This document shows, in pieces, positions 1 through 4,768 of a DNA stretch of 5,014 nucleotides. The first letter of the stretch is position 1, and each line of letters begins with the position of its first letter. The position numbers were made by a program, and so were the translations under genes. The notes under the pieces were generated by a model. That model had not been told where the DNA came from. It searched no databases and saw nothing but the letters and a program-made list of their open reading frames with translations. This stretch comes from PWXP01 sp964487655. Its GTDB lineage: Bacteria > Planctomycetota > Planctomycetia > Pirellulales > Thermoguttaceae. Location of the stretch: assembly GCA_964487655.1 (NCBI GenBank), contig CAZASB010000354.1, positions 1-5,014 of the forward strand, written 5' to 3'.

Positions 1-25
1 CATTCGCCGGACCGACAGGTTGATC

Positions 26-54
26 TTGACTTTACTCGTTTAAGGGCCTACATT
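26..54 (+). promoter_or_regulatory. candidate sigma-70-type promoter for the HU-like gene
   Basis: A -35-like TTGACT (26-31, 5 of 6 to consensus) is separated by exactly 17 bases from a -10-like TACATT (49-54, 4 of 6). Transcription would begin near 61, giving a leader of roughly 65-70 bases before the GTG at 129. The same -35 hexamer recurs in the candidate infC promoter at 4613. This is a pattern match only; bacteria outside the well-studied groups may use different consensus sequences. Confidence 0.4.
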
Positions 55-115
55 TGGAGCAGATTTCACCTCTCCGGTTTGGGACTTGCGTGCCCTGCCA
101 ACGACCACTCCTCGC

Positions 116-121
116 GGGAGA
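116..121 (+). promoter_or_regulatory. ribosome binding site that fixes the HU start
   Basis: GGGAGA lies seven bases before the GTG at 129. It fits that codon as the start and not the upstream in-frame TTG at 54, which has no such site and falls inside the candidate -10 element. Confidence 0.6.
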
Positions 122-128
122 CACTGTC

Positions 129-425
129 GTGACCAAAAAAGAGATCGTTTTGAAAATGGTCAACGATCTGCAGTTGTCGCATTCGCAGGCGAAAGGCGTA
201 GTCCAGATTTTGTTCGACGCCATCATCGACACACTGGTCGAAGACGGTCGCATCGAACTGCGGAACTTCGGCGTGTTCGAAGTCAAGCGACGGGCTGCCC
301 GAAAGGCGAGGAATCCGAAGACCGGCGACCGAGTCACGGTCCCCTCAAAGCTCGTGGCCACCTTCAGGCCGGGCAAGGTCATGGAACAGCGAGTCAGGAA
401 CGCAAAAAGACTCGTTTTGGATTAG
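129..425 (+). CDS. HU/IHF-family histone-like DNA-binding protein
   Basis: Encodes a 98-residue nucleoid protein of the HU/IHF family, which acts as a dimer that binds and bends DNA. The N-terminus (MTKKEIVLKMV) and the two-helix body fit the family. The dimer core motif RIELRNFGVFEV is at about residues 41-52. The DNA-gripping beta arm follows, with the family's RNP segment (R61-N62-P63) and TGD. P63 is the position whose proline intercalates between base pairs in known HU/IHF structures. The C-terminal helix begins at FRPGK (79-83). The length is slightly above the usual 90 or so, with a short basic tail (NAKRLVLD). The GTG start is chosen because the reading begins exactly where the family begins and a good ribosome binding site precedes it. 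The gene appears to be a single-gene unit with its own promoter. HU and IHF subunits cannot be told apart reliably here, so no symbol is given. Confidence 0.95.
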   Translation: MTKKEIVLKMVNDLQLSHSQAKGVVQILFDAIIDTLVEDGRIELRNFGVFEVKRRAARKARNPKTGDRVTVPSKLVATFRPGKVMEQRVRNAKRLVLD

Positions 426-738
426 CGACCGCACCGGAAGGGCTGGACGGGGAGATGGACTAGCAGCCAGCCCCCAAAAGGACAGTGCCGCTACGGTCTA
501 TCGAAGTGAACTACTTACGTGGCAGGTACCTGGGTAGGACGCCTCAAGTCTCTACCGAGGCAACATTGCCTGGCCCCCGTTCACACCGCCGGCTGCCGTA
601 GTACACCCTCTTCCGCCGGTACGGTTCCCATTGGTTTTCGGTTCCTCGCAGCCCCTGATGGCCGCCGACGGACCGTGCTTGGTTGTACGTTCACGCGACG
701 GGTATTGCTTTCGGCGTCTCTGCATGCCCGTTGGAGAA
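426..738. other. spacer without a supported gene
   Basis: No reading frame here has both a plausible ribosome binding site and protein-like composition. Apart from the hairpin at 440-473, the clearest structure is the 14-base dyad AGGCAACATTGCCT at 558-571 (6-base arms, 2-base centre), which looks like a small dimer operator but has no gene start close by. CCGTA (596-600) and TACGG (620-624) can also pair. No tRNA-like cloverleaf or T-loop motif was seen. Confidence 0.4.
440..473 (+). other. hairpin downstream of the HU-like gene
   Basis: GGGCTGG (440-446) and CCAGCCC (467-473) form a perfect 7-base-pair stem around a 20-base loop, starting 15 bases after the HU stop codon. No T-tract follows (the next bases are CCAAAAGG), so it is not a canonical intrinsic terminator. 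It could protect the 3' end of the mRNA or be chance. Confidence 0.3.
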
Positions 739-766
739 TTGAGATGCCACTCATCGAGAATATGAA
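739..766 (+). promoter_or_regulatory. possible promoter for the small lipoprotein
   Basis: TTGAGA (739-744, 5 of 6) and TATGAA (761-766, 4 of 6) are spaced by 16 bases. A start near 773 would give a leader of about 70 bases before the ATG at 844. It overlaps the first codons of the possible leader ORF at 744-830, so the two readings compete: if this promoter is the main one, that ORF would not be translated from its transcript. A weaker alternative lies upstream (TTGGTT at 679, TATTGC at 703). Confidence 0.25.
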
Positions 767-830
767 GTACACCCCGACGGACCGAACTACTATTCGGAGC
801 GTCCGCCGGAGCAGCGAGCCGCTGTTATAG
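744..830 (+). CDS. possible 28-residue leader peptide or small protein
   Basis: A short frame, ATG to TAG, encodes 28 residues (begins MPLIENMKYTPTDRTT, basic in the second half). GGAG at 733-736 sits seven bases before the ATG, an excellent ribosome binding site. The stop codon ends at 830 and the AAGGAG of the next gene begins at 831, so the two could be translationally coupled. I do not recognise the peptide; it has no signal peptide, membrane segment or metal-binding motif. The same frame is open upstream back to about 519, but without a site supporting an earlier start. It may be a leader ORF, a real small protein or chance. Confidence 0.25.
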   Translation: MPLIENMKYTPTDRTTIRSVRRSSEPLL

Positions 831-843
831 AAGGAGCTGTCTC

Positions 844-1062
844 ATGCGTAGACTGCTATTGGCGTTGTCCTTAGCACTCTTGATTAGCCCCACCGTGGGG
901 TGCATCATTCCGGCGTACTCGGGCGATCCGGTCCGCCGCACCCAGCAGTTGATCTTCACGTCGGAAAACCTGCGTCTGATCCTGGACGAATGGGAACGGA
1001 CGTGGTTGCTCGACATGCCGGATCATGGCACGCCGTATCGGACGCACGGCGGCGTGATCTAG
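844..1062 (+). CDS. small putative lipoprotein of unknown function
   Basis: Encodes 72 residues. A basic N-terminus (MRRLL) is followed by a hydrophobic stretch to about residue 18 and then TVGC with Cys20, a relaxed lipobox (Thr at -3 is not typical). If processed, a mature protein of about 53 residues would be lipid-anchored through Cys20 outside the cytoplasmic membrane. The mature part is polar and aromatic-rich, containing RRTQQLIFTSENLRLI (about 31-46), DEWERTWLLDMPDH (48-61) and a C-terminal TPYRTHGGVI. The ATG has a strong ribosome binding site, AAGGAG (831-836), seven bases upstream. The tail looks like a conserved motif of small planctomycete proteins, but this is memory-level resemblance and no function is known to me. 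It stands alone: about 420 bases separate it from the HU gene and over 340 from pyrD. An alternative reading is a non-lipidated secreted protein. Confidence 0.75.
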   Translation: MRRLLLALSLALLISPTVGCIIPAYSGDPVRRTQQLIFTSENLRLILDEWERTWLLDMPDHGTPYRTHGGVI

Positions 1063-1085
1063 CTCGTCGCGAGCCTGACGTCAGG
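1062..1085. repeat. hairpin plus perfect 12-base palindrome after the lipoprotein gene
   Basis: GCTCG (1062-1066) and CGAGC (1070-1074) form a 5-pair hairpin with a 3-base loop, starting on the last base of the stop codon. It runs straight into CCTGACGTCAGG (1074-1085), a perfect 12-base palindrome. No T-tract follows. It may be a protein-binding site or part of an mRNA 3' end structure. Confidence 0.35.
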
Positions 1086-1165
1086 AGCCGGGTGTAGGAC
1101 ACCACCGGCGGCCGAACGGCCAATCCTCGGATAGGCCGGGTATGTCCTCGTCGCCCGGTTTCCGT

Positions 1166-1192
1166 GGCGGCCATTGCTGCCTTGCACTTTTT
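1166..1192 (+). terminator. weak terminator-like hairpin
   Basis: GGCGGC (1166-1171) pairs with GCTGCC (1176-1181), including one G-U, around a 4-base loop. T-rich sequence ends in five Ts at 1188-1192, but six mixed bases lie between the stem and the T run. It could end the lipoprotein transcript, about 105 bases after the stop. The spacing makes this a poor canonical terminator. Confidence 0.25.
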
Positions 1193-1305
1193 CGCAGCGC
1201 TCGGGCCGCGCGCCCCCCCTGCCGGAAAACGCGTTGCTCCGTTAGATTCCCAAAAGGGTTTATTGATTCCTGCATAGTCAATGAGCGGTTCGCAGCCGTT
1301 TTACC

Positions 1306-1381
1306 GGGGAAGCCGGGCTTCGCCCTTGTCCATTGGCTATGCAAGCCCCAATAAGGGGGCTATTGTGCCCAAAGTGGGCAC
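1306..1381 (+). promoter_or_regulatory. three consecutive hairpins in the pyrD leader
   Basis: Three stem-loops follow one another. The first, at 1306-1325, has five pairs, GAAGC (1309-1313) with GCTTC (1317-1321), extended by three G-C pairs past a single bulged G. The second is AGCCCC (1344-1349) with GGGGCT (1356-1361), loop AATAAG. The third is GTGCCC (1365-1370) with GGGCAC (1376-1381), loop AAAGT. A weaker fourth pairing, CAGC (1388-1391) with GCTG (1398-1401), would cover the GGGG before the GTG at 1405. Their density argues that this stretch is untranslated leader and not an N-terminal extension. None has a T-tract, so they are not intrinsic terminators. Confidence 0.45.
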
Positions 1382-1404
1382 GCAATCCAGCAACGGGGCT
1401 GCAC

Positions 1405-2313
1405 GTGGAACTGGCGGTACAACTCGGGCGGTTGACGGTGCGTAACCCGATTCTCGTTGCATCGGGCACCTTCGGCTACGCGCGCGAAATGAAGGGACTG
1501 GTTGACACCACCAAGCTTGGGGGCATCGTGCCGAAAACGATTACTCGGCGCCCTCGGCAAGGTAATCCCCCGCCGCGCACCTGCGAAACGGCGGCCGGCA
1601 TGCTCAACGCCATCGGGCTCGACAATGACGGCATCGACGCATTTCTCCAGCGACAGCTTCCTTACCTGGCAAGCCTCGATACGGCGATTATCGTAAGCAT
1701 TGCGGGACGAACGGAAGACGAATTCTTCGAGATGGCCCAATTGCTCGAGGCCGTCCCGGGAGTCGACGGGATTGAACTGAATATCTCATGCCCTAATGTT
1801 AGCGGTGGAGTTGATTTCGGTACCGACCCGGTGCGTTGCGAGCGCGTGGTGGCAGGTTGCCGGAAGGCATGCAATCTTCCGATCTTTGCCAAGCTCACGC
1901 CCAACGTGACCGATATCGCCGGCGTTGCCAGGGCGGCGGAGAACGGTGGCGCCGACGCGGTTTCGCTTATCAACACATGCCTGGGGATGGCCATCGATTG
2001 GCGTCGGCGTCGGCCTCGTTTGGGAAACGTCGTGGGCGGGTTGAGTGGGCCTGCCATCAAGCCAATTGCCCTTCGAGCCGTCTTTCAAGTTGCGCGCGCC
2101 GTGGCCATTCCCGTGATGGGGATCGGCGGTATCGCAACCTTGGACGACGTCATGGAGTTTCTCGTGGCCGGGGCCACCGCGGTCCAGATCGGCACGGCAA
2201 CCTTCTACAACCCCACGGCCACGATGCAAATACTCGATGCCCTGCCGGAGGCCCTGGCCCTGGCCGGCGCCCAATGTGTTTCGGACATCGTGGGAACCCT
2301 CAAAGTACCATGA
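1405..2313 (+). CDS. pyrD: dihydroorotate dehydrogenase, class 1B catalytic subunit
   Basis: Encodes a 302-residue FMN enzyme that oxidises dihydroorotate to orotate, the fourth step of de novo pyrimidine synthesis, in the cytoplasm. The (beta/alpha)8 barrel carries the expected marks: NPILVASGTFGYARE (14-28), PKTIT with Lys44, NPPPR (54-58), the substrate loop GMLNAIGLDNDG (65-76), NISCPN with Cys129 as catalytic base (class 1; class 2 has Ser), AKLTPN with Lys163, GGLSGPAIKP (211-220) and the FMN-phosphate segment MGIGGI plus GATAVQIGTA (238-243, 256-265). Class 1B enzymes normally pair with the electron-transfer subunit PyrK and use NAD; no pyrK lies in this window. The GTG at 1405 gives MELAVQLGRL, the usual family N-terminus and length. 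The frame is open further upstream (TTG 1333, ATG 1339, TTG 1363), but that stretch is hairpin-rich and unlike the family. The ribosome binding site is weak (GGGG at 1395-1398). Confidence 0.95.
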   Translation: MELAVQLGRLTVRNPILVASGTFGYAREMKGLVDTTKLGGIVPKTITRRPRQGNPPPRTCETAAGMLNAIGLDNDGIDAFLQRQLPYLASLDTAIIVSIAGRTEDEFFEMAQLLEAVPGVDGIELNISCPNVSGGVDFGTDPVRCERVVAGCRKACNLPIFAKLTPNVTDIAGVARAAENGGADAVSLINTCLGMAIDWRRRRPRLGNVVGGLSGPAIKPIALRAVFQVARAVAIPVMGIGGIATLDDVMEFLVAGATAVQIGTATFYNPTATMQILDALPEALALAGAQCVSDIVGTLKVP

Positions 2314-2326
2314 AAACATTTTAGAA

Positions 2327-2430
2327 AGGGCTCTTCCGTTTCTAGGTGCAGGCCGCTCCAATGTAGTAGGCACACGCCGTTGTGTCGTCCCCGGGGCAAA
2401 GTAGTCTGCGCCCAGAAACGGAAGAGCCTT
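2327..2430 (+). promoter_or_regulatory. long hairpin between pyrD and thrS, probable structured thrS leader RNA
   Basis: Arms 2327-2343 and 2414-2430 pair over 17 consecutive positions (15 Watson-Crick in a row, then G-U and A-U). After one A/C mismatch (2344/2413), nine more pairs join 2345-2353 to 2404-2412, making 26 pairs in a 27-position stem. The three wobbles (2328/2429, 2347/2410, 2352/2405) are G-U on the + strand and would be A/C mismatches on the other strand, which favours an RNA transcribed in the pyrD-thrS direction. The 50-base apical region contains a second hairpin, GGCACA (2369-2374) with TGTGTC (2381-2386, one G-U), and the palindrome CCCCGGGG (2389-2396). The structure starts 13 bases after the pyrD stop and ends 20 bases before the thrS ATG. 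No T-tract follows. It could control thrS translation, be an RNase III processing site or stabilise the flanking mRNAs. A small inverted-repeat insertion is an alternative. Confidence 0.7.
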
Positions 2431-2450
2431 GGAAAGACGATAGAGACAAC

Positions 2451-4427
2451 ATGGTCAAAGTCATTCTGCCCGACGGAAACAGCCTCGAATACGCCCGGCG
2501 GGTAACTCCCATTGAAGTGGCCAGCGACATAGGGAAGCGCCTAGCCAAGGCGACCCTGGCCGCCGAACTAGACGGGCGATTAGTCGGATGCGATGAAATC
2601 TTGCCGGTTGACGGCGAGGTTCACCTGCGGCTGATTACGGCAAGAGACTCCGAGTCGCTAGGTCTGCTGCGGCATTCGTGCGCGCACGTCATGGCGCGAG
2701 CGGTGATGCGCCTTTTTGAAGGCGTTCAATTGGCGTTTGGACCAACGATCGACAATGGTTTCTACTACGACTTCCTGACCGAGAAGCCTATCTCCGACGA
2801 AGACTTCCCTCGCATTGAGGCCGAGATGAAGAAAATCGTCAAGGAGGACGAGCCGTTTGAGCGGGTCGTTCTTCCGCGGGACGAAGCCATTGCGCTATGC
2901 CGGGAACTCGGGCAGAAGCTCAAGGTCGAGCACATTGAAGAGGGACTGGGCGACCAGCCGACCGTGTCGTTCTATCGCCAGGGCGAGTTTGTGGACCTGT
3001 GCCGCGGTCCGCACGTGCCGAGTGCGGGCAAACTGAGCGCCTTCAAACTCCTTTCCGTGGCCGGGGCCTACTGGAAGGGCGACTCCGCCCGCGCGCAGCT
3101 CCAACGTTTGTACGGCACGGCATGGTTCACCCAGGGGGAACTGGACGATTACCTTCATAAGGTCGAGGAGGCCAAACGACGCGACCACCGCGTGCTGGGT
3201 CGGCAACTCGAGTTATTCATGATCGATCCCCAGGTAGGCCCTGGCTTGGTCATGTGGCTTCCCAAGGGAGCCACCGTGCGCCGCGAACTGGAGGGCTTCA
3301 TCTACGGCGAGTTGCTGCGTCGGAGGTATCAACCGGTCTACACGCCTGCCATCGGGCGAGTGGAACTGTACGAAACCTCGGGCCACTATCCTTACTACAA
3401 AGAAAGCCAGTTCCCGCCCATCGATCTGGCCGAATATTGGGGCGAGGGAGAGAAGTACCTGTTGCGGCCAATGAATTGCCCGCATCACATTCGCATTTAC
3501 CAGTCGAAGCCGCGCAGCTATCGCGACTTGCCGCTGCGACTCGCGGAACTCGGACTGGTGCATCGGTATGAGCAGTCGGGCGAGTTGAACGGAATGACTC
3601 GCGTGCGAGGATTCACCCAGGATGACGCGCACATCTTCTGCACCGAGCAGCAGGTGGCCGAAGAGTTTCGTGGATGCCTCGAAATGACCCAATTCGTCTT
3701 AAAGACGCTCGGGCTGGAAAACTACCGCGTGCGGCTGAGTTTCGGCGATCGGTCGAGCGATAAGTACGTCGGATCGGCCGAAACCTGGGATCGGGCCGAG
3801 GCGGCACTGGCGCAGGTATGCCGTGAGATGCCCGGCCTACCCGAACCGCATATTGCGGTCGGCGAGGCTGCCTTCTATGGTCCCAAGGCCGATTTCGTTG
3901 TCAACGACTGTATTGGCCGCGAATGGCAGTTGGGCACGGTGCAACTCGACTACAACCTGCCAAGCCGGCAGCGGTTCGGTCTGGAGTATGTTGGGGCCGA
4001 CAATCAACCGCATGAGCCGGTCATGATCCACCGAGCGCCGTTTGGATCGCTGGAGCGCTTCGTGGGCATGTTGATCGAGCATTTTGCCGGTGCGTTCCCG
4101 CTTTGGCTTGCCCCGGAGCAGGTACGAGTGCTGGTCGTGAGCCAGAAATTCGAGGACTACGCGCGGCAGGTAGAACGCCGACTGGCCGAGATCGGGCTGC
4201 GGGTTAGCGGAGACTATCGACCAGAAAAGGTAGGCGCGAAGATCCGCGATGCCCAAATCGAGTTGATTCCGTATATGTTCGTCATCGGCGGACGGGAGCA
4301 GGAAACCGGCGAGGTTGCCGTGCGCGACCGACTGGACGGCGACATGGGCTCCATGCCGGTCGATGTCGCCATTGCTAAGTTACAAGCGGAAATCAGCACA
4401 AAGACAGTTCGCCAAACTGCCCAATAA
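2451..4427 (+). CDS. thrS: threonyl-tRNA synthetase
   Basis: Encodes a 658-residue class II synthetase that activates threonine with ATP and charges tRNA-Thr in the cytoplasm. Domains in order: TGS (about 1-63), N2 editing domain (about 64-230), catalytic core (about 245-545), C-terminal anticodon-binding domain (about 555-650). The editing site that removes mischarged serine is intact: H75 and H79 in HSCAH, C184 and H188 in LCRGPH. The zinc ligands that recognise threonine are present: C343 (MNCPHH), H394 (DDAH) and H527 (MIHRAP). Motif 2 carries Arg372 in HRYEQSGE and motif 3 is HRAPFGSLERF (527-537). The length is normal to slightly long. The ATG at 2451 gives MVKVILPDG, the usual TGS start. 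The frame is open to a GTG at 2382, but that stretch forms one arm of the leader hairpin. No strong ribosome binding site is visible (GAGA at 2443-2446, GGAAAG at 2431-2436). It follows pyrD by 137 bases and precedes infC. Confidence 0.97.
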   Translation: MVKVILPDGNSLEYARRVTPIEVASDIGKRLAKATLAAELDGRLVGCDEILPVDGEVHLRLITARDSESLGLLRHSCAHVMARAVMRLFEGVQLAFGPTIDNGFYYDFLTEKPISDEDFPRIEAEMKKIVKEDEPFERVVLPRDEAIALCRELGQKLKVEHIEEGLGDQPTVSFYRQGEFVDLCRGPHVPSAGKLSAFKLLSVAGAYWKGDSARAQLQRLYGTAWFTQGELDDYLHKVEEAKRRDHRVLGRQLELFMIDPQVGPGLVMWLPKGATVRRELEGFIYGELLRRRYQPVYTPAIGRVELYETSGHYPYYKESQFPPIDLAEYWGEGEKYLLRPMNCPHHIRIYQSKPRSYRDLPLRLAELGLVHRYEQSGELNGMTRVRGFTQDDAHIFCTEQQVAEEFRGCLEMTQFVLKTLGLENYRVRLSFGDRSSDKYVGSAETWDRAEAALAQVCREMPGLPEPHIAVGEAAFYGPKADFVVNDCIGREWQLGTVQLDYNLPSRQRFGLEYVGADNQPHEPVMIHRAPFGSLERFVGMLIEHFAGAFPLWLAPEQVRVLVVSQKFEDYARQVERRLAEIGLRVSGDYRPEKVGAKIRDAQIELIPYMFVIGGREQETGEVAVRDRLDGDMGSMPVDVAIAKLQAEISTKTVRQTAQ

Positions 4428-4608
4428 CCCCAACTCATCGCGAGGTTCCTGGAGCACCCCCGATTCCGGTCAACATTGGTACCCGCCGGGTCATTCAACT
4501 ATTGTGCCGAGCGACCCCGGAGCGGTTGACTGGAAAAACGCCCACACGCTGCGTCAAAGGACCCCGCAAGTACGGAATGTGCAGTTCGTCGGGTTTTTTG
4601 GGAAAGCA
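4428..4608. other. spacer after thrS without a supported gene
   Basis: Nothing gene-like was found in the first half of the thrS-infC gap. A poor terminator candidate ends at TTTTTT (4594-4599), preceded by CGGG (4590-4593), which can pair only weakly with CCCG at 4563-4566 across a 23-base loop. A frame from TTG 4502 to 4756 is open for 84 codons but lacks a ribosome binding site and family-like composition. No tRNA signature was seen. Confidence 0.35.
4524..4535 (+). repeat. direct repeat GGTTGACTGGAA, copy 1
   Basis: This 12-base sequence recurs exactly at 4611-4622, 87 bases downstream. It contains a TTGACT hexamer, but no -10-like sequence lies at the right distance from this copy. Confidence 0.6.
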
Positions 4609-4630
4609 CAGGTTGACTGGAAGCAACCTG
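4609..4630. repeat. inverted repeat overlapping the infC -35 element and direct-repeat copy 2
   Basis: CAGGTTG (4609-4615) and CAACCTG (4624-4630) are perfect 7-base inverted arms around an 8-base centre. The second copy of the GGTTGACTGGAA direct repeat (4611-4622) lies within it, and the TTGACT of the candidate infC promoter starts in its left arm. This arrangement would suit an operator bound by a dimeric regulator; equally, it would form a hairpin if transcribed from thrS. Confidence 0.45.
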
Positions 4631-4641
4631 CACGCCATACT
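4613..4641 (+). promoter_or_regulatory. candidate sigma-70-type promoter for infC
   Basis: TTGACT (4613-4618, 5 of 6) and CATACT (4636-4641, 4 of 6) are separated by 17 bases. Transcription would begin near 4648, leaving a leader of about 120 bases before the infC ATG. The hexamer and spacing match the candidate promoter ahead of the HU-like gene. infC could also be reached by readthrough from thrS. Confidence 0.4.
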
Positions 4642-4671
4642 CATTAGAGAAATGAACGGTAGGGGCGGGTC

Positions 4672-4732
4672 GGTCCGTAGAGTCGGCCTGCCTCGAAAGC
4701 GGACCAAAGTCGGTGACAAGTCTGGCTTTGGT
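4672..4732 (+). promoter_or_regulatory. two overlapping, mutually exclusive hairpins in the infC leader
   Basis: GGTCCG (4672-4677) pairs with CGGACC (4700-4705), with a 22-base loop. ACCAAAG (4703-4709) pairs with CTTTGGT (4726-4732), with a 16-base loop. Both stems are perfect and both need bases 4703-4705, so they cannot both form fully at once. Such competition is typical of leader switches, and infC operons are under translational or attenuation control in several bacteria (by IF-3 itself or by ribosomal protein L20). No T-tract follows the second stem, so any control would more likely act on translation. The pairing rule is seen in the sequence; the function is inferred. Confidence 0.4.
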
Positions 4733-4768
4733 GGGAATGAACATCGGGAACAATGAACAGGGAGTTGA

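Noticed and set aside
54..128. A 25-residue N-terminal extension of the HU-like protein from TTG at 54.
   Set aside because: It is cysteine- and proline-containing sequence unlike the family, has no ribosome binding site and overlaps the candidate -10 element. The GTG at 129 has a good site and the normal family N-terminus.
32..382. Minus-strand open frames across the window (for example opposite HU, pyrD, thrS and infC).
   Set aside because: They lie antisense to well-supported genes and reflect GC-rich codon bias; none shows recognisable motifs.
519..743. The 103-codon form of the ORF ending at 830.
   Set aside because: No start codon with a ribosome binding site upstream of 744, and the composition is unlike a folded protein.
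426..843. A hidden tRNA or small structured RNA gene in the HU-lipoprotein spacer.
   Set aside because: No T-loop motif, acceptor-stem pairing or CCA end could be found. The hairpins there are short and isolated.
1333..1404. Longer PyrD starts at TTG 1333, ATG 1339 or TTG 1363.
   Set aside because: The extra residues do not resemble the family, the DNA forms successive hairpins, and no well-spaced ribosome binding site supports these codons. GTG 1405 gives the canonical N-terminus.
2382..2450. A 23-residue ThrRS extension from GTG 2382.
   Set aside because: It would be translated from one arm of the long hairpin and precedes a normal TGS-domain start at ATG 2451.
2314..2450. A T-box riboswitch ahead of thrS.
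   Set aside because: No T-box consensus, no antiterminator and no terminator T-tract. The element is dominated by one long stem, which is not T-box architecture.
4502..4756. An 84-codon frame in the thrS-infC spacer, rich in Arg, Lys and Gly.
   Set aside because: Begins at a TTG without a ribosome binding site, overlaps the candidate infC promoter and leader stems, and resembles no family I know.
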